DNA from: Pseudomonadales bacterium
GTDB taxonomy: Bacteria; Pseudomonadota; Gammaproteobacteria; Pseudomonadales; Azotimanducaceae
Assembly (NCBI GenBank): GCA_022827905.1
Contig: JAJEIQ010000078.1
Coordinates: forward strand, 1 to 64,000
DNA length: 64,000 bases
Direction: 5' to 3'
Positions 41,656 through 50,123 of the stretch are shown here, one piece after another. The notes under the pieces are model-generated. The model saw only the letters and a list, made by a program, of their open reading frames with translations, did not search any database and had not been told where the DNA came from. The translations under genes were made by a program, and so were the position numbers. How positions within the stretch are numbered: position 1 is the first letter of the stretch; every line of letters begins with the position of its first letter.

Positions 41656-42093
41656 TCACTCCCCACTCGCCCAACACTCCACTTCCACCTTGGCGCCGAA
41701 GGCCAGACCCGAGGCGGCGAAGGCGCTGCGGGCGGGCTTCGGGCCGGGGAAGTAGGTGACATAGACCTCGTTGAAGGCGGGCCACTCGGCGATGTCGGTG
41801 AGCATCACGGTGCATTTGACCACTTGTTCCATGGATGAGCCGTTGCGCTCCAGGATGGCCTTGACGTTCTCCATGGCTTGGCGGGCCTCACCGGCCATGC
41901 CGCCGGGGGCGAGTTCCGTGGTGCCGGGCAGGTTGCCAAGCTGTCCGGAGAGCACCAGCAGGTTCCCCACCCGCACGGCCTCGGAGAACGGCAGGTTCAG
42001 GGCCCGGGCCTCCTCGCTGACCAGATAGTCGGCGCTTTGCGCAGGTGCTGCGGCTAGAATAAAGCCCAAGATGACGATGCGAACTGGAAACAT
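41656..42093 (-). CDS. Exported RidA-family protein
   Basis: A 145-aa YjgF/RidA-fold protein preceded by a signal peptide (IVILGFILAAAPAQSA), so probably periplasmic. The RidA core is visible: PFSEAVRVGNLLVLSGQLG, QAMENVKAILERNGSSMEQVVKCTVML, FNEVYVTYFPGPKPARSAF. Cytoplasmic RidA proteins deaminate reactive enamines and imines. The usual catalytic Arg near the C-terminus is in PARSAFAASGLAFGAKVEVEC. It is convergent with the S9 peptidase gene, only 6 nt away, and divergent from the rhomboid gene. Confidence 0.85.
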   Translation of the reverse strand: MFPVRIVILGFILAAAPAQSADYLVSEEARALNLPFSEAVRVGNLLVLSGQLGNLPGTTELAPGGMAGEARQAMENVKAILERNGSSMEQVVKCTVMLTDIAEWPAFNEVYVTYFPGPKPARSAFAASGLAFGAKVEVECWASGE

Positions 42094-42120
42094 GGCGGCA
42101 CTCCCGGCGAATGGCTGCTC

Positions 42121-43050
42121 ATGGTACACCGGGATGCGGGAGCAATGCCTGTGAGCGGCGAACCCGTGCCCGACGGCGAGTGGGTGGTGCTGCGCTCGGC
42201 CTTGGACCGCCGCGTCATCAGCGAAGCGGCGCTGGTGCTGGCCTCCATGGAGATTCCCCACCGCACCCAATGGCGCGATCACGTCTGGACCCTCCTGATT
42301 CCGGCCCATGCGGTGCAGCGGGCGGAGGCGGAACTGCGCTCCTTTGAGGCGGAGAACTGGCGCCGGGAAGGCCCCGCGCCGATGATTCACACCTTCGACC
42401 GGGGTTGGGCCGGTGCCTTGGTCTTCCTCACCGTCATCTGGCTGCTGCCCAATTTGGAGGATTGGGGCACTTTCGGCTGGAATTGGCGGGAGGCGGGGCT
42501 GATGAACGCGGGGCTGGTGCAGGACGGCCAGTGGTGGCGGGCCTTCACGGCCCTCACCCTGCATGCCGACTTAGGCCACATCGTGGGCAACTCGGTGTTC
42601 GGGGCGGTGTTCGGGATCTTTGCCGGCCGCTACCTAGGCTCTGGGTTCGGCTGGCTTTTGATTTTGCTCGGCGGCGCGGTGGGCAACCTGGCCAACGCCT
42701 TCATTCAGCCTGCCAGCTTTCTGTCGCTGGGCGCTTCCACCGCCAACTTCGCGGCGCTCGGCCTGACCGGCGCCTTCATGTGGCAGCGCAGCCGCGTCGA
42801 GGCACGTAGCTGGAAGCGCAACTTTGCGCCGCTTTTCGCAGCCTTGGCGCTGCTCGCCTACACTGGCGTGGGCGGCGAGCGCACCGACGTGCTCGCGCAT
42901 TTCACTGGCTTCGCCGCCGGGGTGGCCGCAGGCTTGGGGGCGTCCACCTTTGACATCCGGCGGCTCGGCAAGAGCGGCCAAGCCATCGCCGGCGGCTTGG
43001 CGCTGGCGCTATTGACCTACGCTTGGCTGCTGGCGGGTACGGCAGCGTGA
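42121..43050 (+). CDS. Rhomboid family intramembrane serine protease
   Basis: A 309-aa polytopic protein. A cytoplasmic N-terminal domain of about 90 residues precedes six or seven hydrophobic helices. The rhomboid elements are TLHADLGHIVGNSVFG (conserved His148 and Asn156), nucleophile Ser206 in GASTANFAALG, and His260 in AHFTGFAAG. The usual GxSGx motif is altered to GASTA, so the nucleophile is kept but its surroundings differ. Its stop overlaps the GTG of the next gene (GTGA), so both are coupled. Confidence 0.9.
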   Translation: MVHRDAGAMPVSGEPVPDGEWVVLRSALDRRVISEAALVLASMEIPHRTQWRDHVWTLLIPAHAVQRAEAELRSFEAENWRREGPAPMIHTFDRGWAGALVFLTVIWLLPNLEDWGTFGWNWREAGLMNAGLVQDGQWWRAFTALTLHADLGHIVGNSVFGAVFGIFAGRYLGSGFGWLLILLGGAVGNLANAFIQPASFLSLGASTANFAALGLTGAFMWQRSRVEARSWKRNFAPLFAALALLAYTGVGGERTDVLAHFTGFAAGVAAGLGASTFDIRRLGKSGQAIAGGLALALLTYAWLLAGTAA

Positions 43051-43670
43051 TCGGACCATTCGCGCCGTGGCGACTCATCGTTACGGCCTTGACCACTGCT
43101 TTTCTGCTGTCGCCGCAATCGGGTCAGGCGCACGGTGGCGTGGTGGCGGAGGAGGATGTTTGCCTGCTGCGCATGGGCTTCCTGCAGGCCCACTTCACCC
43201 TGTACCTGCCGGACAGCCGCGGTGCTGAGGAGTTTTGCGAGGAGCTGCCGGACGTGGGGCCGAGCTTGTTCGTGATCGAATACCTGCACGAGATGATGAA
43301 GCAAATGCCCGTGTCGTTTCGCGTCATCACCGACGATCAGGGCTTTGGCGTTTTCGCCAACTGGGACGATGTGCGGTCCGTCGCCAATTTGGAGGCGCAA
43401 ACGGTGTTTCACCGCCCCTTGGTGGCCGAGCCCACCGGCGTGGTCACCCTGCGCCACGACTTCGCCGAGGCGGGCGGCTACATCGGCATCGTCGAGGCCG
43501 AAAACCCGATGAACGGCAAAGCTTACAACTCGGTGTTCTACTTCGAGGTCGGCAACGTCGGCTACGGGCTGATTCCGCTGTTCGCCGGCCTCATCGTCGC
43601 CGCCCAACTCGGCTTCTGGCTCAGCACCGGCAGCCTGCAGCGCCTAGCGAGAAGGCTCCGCCAACGCTGA
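43047..43670 (+). CDS. Hypothetical exported membrane-anchored protein
   Basis: A 207-aa protein starting at GTG 43047, with signal peptide (IVTALTTAFLLSPQSGQAHGG) and a C-terminal transmembrane helix (LIPLFAGLIVAAQLGFWLS). The periplasmic part has two conserved-looking blocks, RMGFLQAHFTLYLPDS and HEMMKQMPVSFRVITDDQG. I do not recognise a family. Coupling to the rhomboid gene by a GTGA overlap suggests it could be a substrate or partner of the protease, with its single-pass C-terminal helix. The 3' end overlaps the next gene, on the other strand, by 27 bp. Confidence 0.75.
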   Translation: MIGPFAPWRLIVTALTTAFLLSPQSGQAHGGVVAEEDVCLLRMGFLQAHFTLYLPDSRGAEEFCEELPDVGPSLFVIEYLHEMMKQMPVSFRVITDDQGFGVFANWDDVRSVANLEAQTVFHRPLVAEPTGVVTLRHDFAEAGGYIGIVEAENPMNGKAYNSVFYFEVGNVGYGLIPLFAGLIVAAQLGFWLSTGSLQRLARRLRQR

Positions 43671-44720
43671 GGCCAAGGCATCGCGCTCCAGCACCCGGGC
43701 ACCGCGCAGGATGCCGCCCAAGGCGTAGTTGCCTTCGTGGCAGGCGTACTCGAAGACCCGCTCATTGGTGGCGGGCCACGGGTATTCGCCGGTCCAAGGG
43801 GCGGTCCAATTGGGATCCTTAACGGTGAAGCGGTAGCGCAGGGTGTCCTCGTCGATGCGGGCGAATCGCTCTTCCACGCGCAGATTTTCCGAACCCAGCA
43901 TCAGCCCCGTGGTCTCCCGGAAGTTGGTGGTCTGGACCACCAGTTCGTCGCCTTCCCAATGGCCGATGGAGTCACCCATCCACTTGCGCAGGCTATCCGG
44001 CTCGTGTTCGCCGCCAATGCGGATGATGCGCGCGTCGTGGTTCATCTCCGCCAGGATCATGACGGTGTCCTCGGTCTGCACGATGCGCTTCAAGTTGTTG
44101 TACATCACGGGCAGCATCGGTGGGCCCGAGGTGGAGCCGAAGCCGAGCAGGCAGCGCTCCCCCAAGGGCCGCATCTCCGGGTCGTCGTAGGGGCCGGTTT
44201 CCTGATCCACCCACCAAGCCGTACCGGTGTTTTCCTGCATGCGCTCGCGGCTCGACGCCAGACGCGCCATGCCGTGCTCGGACAGTGGCGGCAGCCGACC
44301 GTTGGGCGGGTCGACGATGATGGAGGTGCGCCAGGCGCCGTCGATCTTGAAGCTGCTGTTGCCGATATCGACAAAGAAGGCGTTGTAGCCGCCGACGCCG
44401 CCCGCAGCGCCTTCGAACTCGGGAATGTAGAACTCGGTTCCGCCGGCCGGTGGCGCGCCGCGGTTGGGGTCGCTCGGCGCTGAGTCCTTGGCCATGTAGT
44501 TGCGCCAACGCTCGGCGATGGCCTCGGCCTCCGCATCGGAGAGGGTCGCCTTGCCCTCAAAGTGGCCGGGCCGCTGCAGCGGTGTGAGCGTGGCGACGTT
44601 GTACACGCCGCTAAGGTCCGGGTGCCCGGATGCGGTTCGCGGGATGTCGCCGTCTTCGCCTAGGGCGGGCGTTGCAGCTAGGCACAGCGCCGCCAATGAA
44701 AGCCAAGCATGTCGTGGCAT
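43644..44720 (-). CDS. Hypothetical exported protein
   Basis: A 358-aa protein with a signal peptide (WLSLAALCLAATPALG). The mature part starts EDGDIPRTASGHPDLSGVYNVATLTPL and has many Trp and Gly motifs and WEGDELVVQTTNF. Proteins with a PDLSG.w / W.gD.LvV.T.nF pattern are common in gammaproteobacteria and acidobacteria and have no assigned function. It lies 12 nt downstream of the ThDP enzyme gene, so the two are probably co-transcribed. Confidence 0.8.
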   Translation of the reverse strand: MPRHAWLSLAALCLAATPALGEDGDIPRTASGHPDLSGVYNVATLTPLQRPGHFEGKATLSDAEAEAIAERWRNYMAKDSAPSDPNRGAPPAGGTEFYIPEFEGAAGGVGGYNAFFVDIGNSSFKIDGAWRTSIIVDPPNGRLPPLSEHGMARLASSRERMQENTGTAWWVDQETGPYDDPEMRPLGERCLLGFGSTSGPPMLPVMYNNLKRIVQTEDTVMILAEMNHDARIIRIGGEHEPDSLRKWMGDSIGHWEGDELVVQTTNFRETTGLMLGSENLRVEERFARIDEDTLRYRFTVKDPNWTAPWTGEYPWPATNERVFEYACHEGNYALGGILRGARVLERDALASALAEPSR

Positions 44721-44732
44721 CGGTAGTCTCCT

Positions 44733-46367
44733 CTATTGTTCGCTTGAGATTGCGATTTCCTTGTCGGTGATGAACTCCAGCAGCGCCGGCTGGCCGTTCT
44801 CGGTGGCTTCGATGCCGCGCTTCAGCGCCGCCTGAATGTCGTTCGGGTCGCTCACCCGCTCGCCGTAGCCGCCAAACGCCTTGGCCATGTCGGCGTAGTG
44901 GCCGGAGATGTTGGTGGCGCCGTATTTCTCCTGGGAGACCGGCATGATCGGAATTTCGATGGCCATGGAGAAGTTGTTGAACAGGATCGACAGGATCGGG
45001 ATGCGCTCCCGGGCCGCCGTCTCGAAATCCATGCCGGTGAAGCCGATGGCGGCGTCGCCCCAGACGTTGATGCACAGCTTCTCCGGGCAGGCGAGCTTCG
45101 CGCCCATGGCCAGCCCCAAGCCGTAGCCGAGCTGGGTGGTCTTGCCCCAGCCGATGTAGCTCAAGGGGGCGGTGGCCTCCCAGAAGGGCGTGATCTGGTC
45201 CCTCGGGCTGCCCGCGTCGTGGGTGATGATGACGTTGTCCTTATCGACCAAGGCGTTGAGTTCCCAGAGCACCCGGTAGGGATTGATGGGCGCTTCGTTG
45301 TTGGTGAGCTTAGGCCACCATTCGCCAAGCCAAGCTTCGCGCAGGCTGGCGATGCGGGTCGGCACCTCGGCGCGGGCATCGGCCGGCGCCCGGCTGTGAG
45401 CCTCCATGGCGTCGGCCAGGGCCGCCAAGGTCAGCTTGGCGTCGCCGATCAGCCCGTGCTGGGCCGGCACGTCCTTGTTCAGGTCCATCGGGTCCAAGGT
45501 GGCGTGAATGATGGTTCGGCCCCTCGGCATTGGCACCCCGAAGCCGGTGAGAGCAAAACTGCAGCCGATGCCGAGAATGACGTCGGCTTCGTTGAGAAAC
45601 GCCTTGACCGGCCGCGGGTTGGACCGGCCTCCGGAGCCGAGCGACAGCGGATGGTTCTCCGGGAAGGCGCTCTTGCCCTCGATGCTGGTGGTCACCGGGA
45701 TGTTCCAGGCTTCCGCCAGCTTCTTGAGTTCATCCCAAGCGCGGGCGTAGTGAACGCCTTGGCCCGCGTAGATCACCGGCCGTTCGGCCTTCGCCAAGAC
45801 GGCAGCGGCTTCGGCCACTGCTTCGGGGTCCGGTCCTGAACGCGTCTTGTAGCTTGGCTGGTACTGCCAGTTGTCCGGCACCTCCTCGCGGAAGACGTCC
45901 ACCGGCACTTCGATCAGCACTGGTCCGGGCCGGCCGTTGCGCAGTTGGAAGAAGGCGCGGCGCATCACCTCCGGCAACGCCTTGCCCATGGTCAGCGGCT
46001 CTGCCCACTTGGTCACCCCACGCATGTTCTGGGTGGAGTTGAAGTTGGGATAGTAGTTGGCGACGCGGCGCGGGTAGCCGCCGGGCATCACCAAAATGGG
46101 CACCGACTCCGAGTAGGCTTGGGCGACCCCGCCGAAGGCGTTCTCGGCGCCGGGGCCGTGCTGCATGCAGAAGACGCCGATCTTCTCCCCGGACGACAGC
46201 CGGGAGTAGGCGTCCGCCATGTGCAGCCCAATGCGCTCCTGGCGCACGATGACGGTGCGGATGTCCTCTGCGGCAGCCGCCTCGATGATCGGGTTGACCG
46301 GATAGGCGAACAGCACGTCCACTCCCTCCGCCTTCAACACCTTGCCGATGGCTTCGTTGACGTTCAT
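44733..46367 (-). CDS. Thiamine-diphosphate-dependent enzyme, acetolactate-synthase-like
   Basis: A 544-aa ThDP enzyme with the three domains of acetolactate synthase/benzoylformate decarboxylase types. The N-terminal Pyr domain carries the catalytic Glu in VIVRQERIGLHMADAYSR. The central domain has YAGQGVHYARAWDELKKLAE. The C-terminal PP domain has GWGKTTQLGYGLGLAMGAK and GDAAIGFTGMDFETA, where the usual GDG is GDA. The substrate, a 2-keto acid, cannot be told. The ATG at 46367 has GGGGAAGG upstream; an in-frame ATG at 46385 adds six residues. Confidence 0.9.
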   Translation of the reverse strand: MNVNEAIGKVLKAEGVDVLFAYPVNPIIEAAAAEDIRTVIVRQERIGLHMADAYSRLSSGEKIGVFCMQHGPGAENAFGGVAQAYSESVPILVMPGGYPRRVANYYPNFNSTQNMRGVTKWAEPLTMGKALPEVMRRAFFQLRNGRPGPVLIEVPVDVFREEVPDNWQYQPSYKTRSGPDPEAVAEAAAVLAKAERPVIYAGQGVHYARAWDELKKLAEAWNIPVTTSIEGKSAFPENHPLSLGSGGRSNPRPVKAFLNEADVILGIGCSFALTGFGVPMPRGRTIIHATLDPMDLNKDVPAQHGLIGDAKLTLAALADAMEAHSRAPADARAEVPTRIASLREAWLGEWWPKLTNNEAPINPYRVLWELNALVDKDNVIITHDAGSPRDQITPFWEATAPLSYIGWGKTTQLGYGLGLAMGAKLACPEKLCINVWGDAAIGFTGMDFETAARERIPILSILFNNFSMAIEIPIMPVSQEKYGATNISGHYADMAKAFGGYGERVSDPNDIQAALKRGIEATENGQPALLEFITDKEIAISSEQ

Positions 46368-46454
46368 GGCCTTCCCCGCTTGCATTGAGGGTGATGATAG
46401 CTTGCGCCGGGGCTTAGGAACACCGCGGACCCTAGGCCCTTGTTAAACTCTTGA

Positions 46455-47660
46455 ATGGCTTGCAAGGTGAATCCAGTGACTGAAATCGACGAGTTTCGGG
46501 CCGAGGTCCGGGCGTGGCTACAGGCCAACTGCCCGCCAGGTGCCCGTGGGCCCGGGCAGGTGGCTTGGGGCAGCCGCAGGATCGAGCTTAAGCCGGATGT
46601 GCGCCTGTGGCTTGAGCGTACGGCGGAAAAAGGCTGGACCGTTCCCACTTGGCCGCAGGAATACGGCGGTGCGGCGCTCGACCGGGATCAGTACCGCATC
46701 CTGATCGATGAGCTCAAGCACATTCGGGCGCGCACGCCGCTCACCGGACGAGGCGTGAACTACATCGGCCCAACCCTGTTGGAGTACGGCGATGAGGCGC
46801 AAAAGGCCCGCTGGCTGCCGGGCATCGCTCGGGGCGAAGGTGGCTGGGCCATGGGGTATTCCGAGCCGGGGGCGGGTTCCGACCTGGCGAGCCTGAACCT
46901 CAAGGCGGTGCGCGACGGGGACCATTTCGTCCTCAATGGCCGCAAGATCTGGACCTCCGACGCCATGGACTGCGACTACATCTTCGTCCTCGCCCGCACC
47001 AGCCCGGACAAGCCCAAGCACCAAGGCATCAGCCTGATCCTGGTGGACATGGACCAGCCTGGCGTGCAGGTGCGCCCCATCCGCCTGATCTCCGGCTCAT
47101 CGCCCTTCAACGAAACCCTCTTTGAGGACGCCATCGCCCCGGTGGCGGACGTGGTGGGCGGCATCGACAACGGCTGGACTGTGGGCAAGCGCCTGCTGCA
47201 GTTCGAGCGCTCCACCCACGCGGGCATCAACGTTTCCGGCTCTCAAGGCGGACGCACGGCGGACAGCCGCCTGCCGCAGGCCATTCAGAGCTATGCGCCC
47301 GTTGCCGATGGCCGCATCGCGGATGCCGACCTGCGCGATCGGCTGATCCGCATCGAGCAGAACGGCCATGCGCAACGCCTGACCCAGCAGCGGGTCATTG
47401 AGGAAACCCAAGCGCGGGCCCCCGGCTTCGCCTCCTCCGCGGTGAAGCTCACCGGCGCCCTCAACGCCCAGGAGGGCCACGAACTCATCCTCTCCGCCAT
47501 GGGCTTGCAAGGCGTCGGCTGGGAAGGGGAGGGCTTTGCCGCCGAGGAACTCGAAGCCACCCGAGAGTGGCTGCGCCAAAAGGCCCTGACCATCGCTGGC
47601 GGCACCAAGGAAATTCAACTGAACATCATCGCCAAGCGGGTTTTGGGGCTGCCGGATTAG
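46455..47660 (+). CDS. Acyl-CoA dehydrogenase
   Basis: A 401-aa canonical acyl-CoA dehydrogenase with WTVPTWPQEYGGAALDRDQ, GYSEPGAGSDLASLNLKAV, SGSSPFNETLFEDAIAP and the flavin-contact AGGTKEIQLNIIAKRVLG at the C-terminus. It would oxidise an acyl-CoA to enoyl-CoA and reduce ETF. The start is ATG 46455, with a possible GTG 46476. It is divergent from the ThDP enzyme gene and convergent with nudC, only 5 nt apart. It serves as an internal reference for the degenerate homologue at 9019. Confidence 0.94.
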   Translation: MACKVNPVTEIDEFRAEVRAWLQANCPPGARGPGQVAWGSRRIELKPDVRLWLERTAEKGWTVPTWPQEYGGAALDRDQYRILIDELKHIRARTPLTGRGVNYIGPTLLEYGDEAQKARWLPGIARGEGGWAMGYSEPGAGSDLASLNLKAVRDGDHFVLNGRKIWTSDAMDCDYIFVLARTSPDKPKHQGISLILVDMDQPGVQVRPIRLISGSSPFNETLFEDAIAPVADVVGGIDNGWTVGKRLLQFERSTHAGINVSGSQGGRTADSRLPQAIQSYAPVADGRIADADLRDRLIRIEQNGHAQRLTQQRVIEETQARAPGFASSAVKLTGALNAQEGHELILSAMGLQGVGWEGEGFAAEELEATREWLRQKALTIAGGTKEIQLNIIAKRVLGLPD

Positions 47661-47665
47661 GTCGT

Positions 47666-48583
47666 CTAGGAGTCAACCCGCCCCTCGGCCCAATCCTTGA
47701 TGAGGTGGTGGGCGATGGCCATGGCGCCGGGCACCTTCAGCGTCGCGCTCGCTTCGTCCAAAGCCTCCGCCACTTCGCGGCGCTCGAACCAGCGCACGTC
47801 GGCCATCTCCTCCGGGTCGATCTCGATGTCCGTGTCAAGCGCCTTGCCATGGCAGCCGATCATCAGCGAGGAGGGGAAGGGCCAGGGCTGCGATGAGTGG
47901 TAGGCCACTTGGCCGACGGCGATGCCGGCTTCCTCGCGCACCTCGCGGCGCACCGCCTCCTCGATGGACTCGCCCTGGTCCATGAACCCGGCCAGCGCCG
48001 AGTACATGCCGGTGCGCACTAGGGGACCGTGGGGCTGGCCGAGCAGGCAGTGCTCGCCATCCGTGATGAGCATGATGACCACGGGGTCGGTGCGCGGAAA
48101 GTGCTCTGCATTGCAGGCGCCGCAGCGGCGGATGTGGCCGCCCTTGGCGGACTGGGTCGGTTCCCCGCACACGCTGCAGTGGCGATGCCGATCGTGCCAG
48201 CCGAGCTGGGCACGGGCTTGGGCGACGATGCCGGTTTCCTCGCCCGCCATGCGCATGGCGGCGAAGCGGCAGTCCTCGAATCGCCAGCCGCCGCTGAGGC
48301 CCAGCCGGGTCAAGGGATCGTCGGGTCCCGAAACATCCACCGCGAAGTGGGCAACGTCGTCCTGAAGGCCCAGCAACACCGTCTCTCTGCCGTTGCCTGC
48401 GGCTTCGACCTCCATGGCAGACACCCAACCCAGGGTATTGCCGTTGAGCAGCACGTTGAGGTCGGCGAAGGGCAGGAAGCGGCTGGAAAAGCTGCGCTCG
48501 GCTGCTGCCAGCCAGTCGGCATCGCGGCGTTCGGCATCGGCGCGGTCCAGTGGATTGCCGCTGAAGGTGTGGATTAGGCTCAT
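47666..48583 (-). CDS. nudC: NAD(+) diphosphatase NudC
   Basis: A 305-aa Nudix hydrolase. The zinc-binding CSVCGEPTQSAKGGHIRRCGAC precedes the Nudix box GFMDQGESIEEAVRREVREE and the NudC-specific SQPWPFPSSLMIG. NudC cleaves NAD(H) to NMN(H) and AMP, and also removes NAD caps from RNA 5' ends. The ATG at 48583 (MSLIHTFSG) is chosen. It is divergent from the second Rieske oxygenase gene; the 141-nt gap holds that gene's promoter. Confidence 0.95.
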   Translation of the reverse strand: MSLIHTFSGNPLDRADAERRDADWLAAAERSFSSRFLPFADLNVLLNGNTLGWVSAMEVEAAGNGRETVLLGLQDDVAHFAVDVSGPDDPLTRLGLSGGWRFEDCRFAAMRMAGEETGIVAQARAQLGWHDRHRHCSVCGEPTQSAKGGHIRRCGACNAEHFPRTDPVVIMLITDGEHCLLGQPHGPLVRTGMYSALAGFMDQGESIEEAVRREVREEAGIAVGQVAYHSSQPWPFPSSLMIGCHGKALDTDIEIDPEEMADVRWFERREVAEALDEASATLKVPGAMAIAHHLIKDWAEGRVDS

Positions 48584-48663
48584 GGGTGGATTCCGGTTGC
48601 CTTTTGATTTTTGATGTTGGCCGCCCTTTGCGCCCCCTTCGCAGGGGCGAATCATAGCCGAAG

Positions 48664-48691
48664 TTGTCGAAACCCAAAGTGCGGTTAAACT
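48664..48691 (+). promoter_or_regulatory. Candidate sigma-70 promoter of the second Rieske oxygenase
   Basis: A TTGTCG -35 (48664-48669) and TAAACT -10 (48686-48691) are 16 bp apart, 33 nt before the GTG start. AGGAGG at 48712-48717 is placed 7 nt before GTG 48725, so start and promoter agree. Confidence 0.55.
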
Positions 48692-48724
48692 AGAGCCTTC
48701 GGTCAGGGGCTAGGAGGAGTCTTC

Positions 48725-50002
48725 GTGGATCAGCAAGAAATTGCCCAGTTGCGGGATTTGATGGAATTTGAGGCGGGGCGCAGGGAGCCGCCAGCGGGCT
48801 TTCCCGCACTGCCGGACCTGCCCGGCGGACGCTACACGGATCCGCGCTTCTTTGAACTGGAGAAGGCGCACATCTGGCGCCGGTCCTGGCTGATCGCCGG
48901 CCACATGGACGAAGTGCCGGAGCCGGGCTGCTTTCGCCTTTGGGAGAACGCCGGCCAACCGGTGTTGATCGTTCATGCCGAAAGCGGCGACGTCAATGCC
49001 TTCTACAACACCTGCAGCCATCGCGGAGCACCCATTGTCACTCAGGAGTCCGGCCAGCGGCCGCGCTTGGTCTGCAAGTACCACGGCTGGACCTACAGCC
49101 ACGATGGCGAGCTGTTGGCCATCCGCGACCCGGAGGACTTTCGGGGCCTCGATTTCTCTTGCCGGGGCTTGAAGCGCATCCGCTGCGAGCGCTTCGGCAA
49201 CCTGATCTTCGTCAATTTCGACGACGGCGCCCCCAGCCTGCTCGAATGGCTCGGTCCCATCGCCCGGGAGTGGGAGGAGTTCCAGTTCGACAACTGCCGA
49301 TTGGCGGCGCGCCACTCGTTTGACCTGAACTGCAACTGGAAGATCGCCATGGAGGCCAACACCGAGGTCTATCATGTGCGCAGCATCCACCCGAAGACCG
49401 TCTCCCCCATCCTGGACGACCGGCGCAACGTCAACACCCTGTATCCGAACGGCCACAACCGCATGGTTGCTCCGGCACCGAAAGGCGTCGGTGATCCGCG
49501 CGCCTTGCGCATGCCGGATGGCGCGGAAATCGAGACCGTAGGCGAAATCGCCCGCACCTGCACCCAGTCCTACGGGGTGTTCCCCAACTGGGTGTCGCCC
49601 TTAAACCAGCGGGCGCTGCCGCCGTTGGTGTTCTGGCCCAATGGCATCAACAAGTGCCGGCTGGAGACTTGGACCCTAGCCCCGGACTGGGGCGACGGTG
49701 AGAAGCCGGATTCCTGGACGGTGAACGATGGCGAGCGCCTGTGCGACGTGCTGCTTGAGGACACGGAGTTCGGTGTGTGGATCCAAAAGTCCGTCGAGTC
49801 CTACGGCTTCAAAGGCGTGCCGCTGAGCTACCAGGAGGCGCGCATCTACCATTGGAACCAGGCTGCGGACCGCATGATCGGCATCGAGAACATCCCGGAG
49901 GAGCTGCGCGTCGCCCAAGTCATCGGCGACGAGTGGATCTACCCCAACGATCCGCGCTTGGACCAGATGGCGGCGCTGGAATCCCGGCGGCGGTCGGCAT
50001 AG
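48725..50002 (+). CDS. Rieske oxygenase alpha subunit
   Basis: A 425-aa Rieske-type oxygenase large subunit starting at GTG 48725. The 2Fe-2S ligands are Cys97, His99, Cys117 and His120 (CSHRG, CKYHGW). The catalytic iron site is in NWKIAMEANTEVYHVRSIHP, with His217 and His222. The sequence is only distantly similar to the oxygenase at 26794, so the two act on different substrates. No ferredoxin or reductase is adjacent. The promoter is described separately. Confidence 0.93.
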   Translation: MDQQEIAQLRDLMEFEAGRREPPAGFPALPDLPGGRYTDPRFFELEKAHIWRRSWLIAGHMDEVPEPGCFRLWENAGQPVLIVHAESGDVNAFYNTCSHRGAPIVTQESGQRPRLVCKYHGWTYSHDGELLAIRDPEDFRGLDFSCRGLKRIRCERFGNLIFVNFDDGAPSLLEWLGPIAREWEEFQFDNCRLAARHSFDLNCNWKIAMEANTEVYHVRSIHPKTVSPILDDRRNVNTLYPNGHNRMVAPAPKGVGDPRALRMPDGAEIETVGEIARTCTQSYGVFPNWVSPLNQRALPPLVFWPNGINKCRLETWTLAPDWGDGEKPDSWTVNDGERLCDVLLEDTEFGVWIQKSVESYGFKGVPLSYQEARIYHWNQAADRMIGIENIPEELRVAQVIGDEWIYPNDPRLDQMAALESRRRSA

Positions 50003-50123
50003 AGCTCCCGAACTGGATCCCTGGGATTGAGGGCACCGCGCGCTCGATAGGTAAGCGCGGCAATTTCAATTCAGCCGCCAACGCGTGTGTGGCGAGATGG
50101 TTTGTGCGCGAGAGGAAGGGGAT

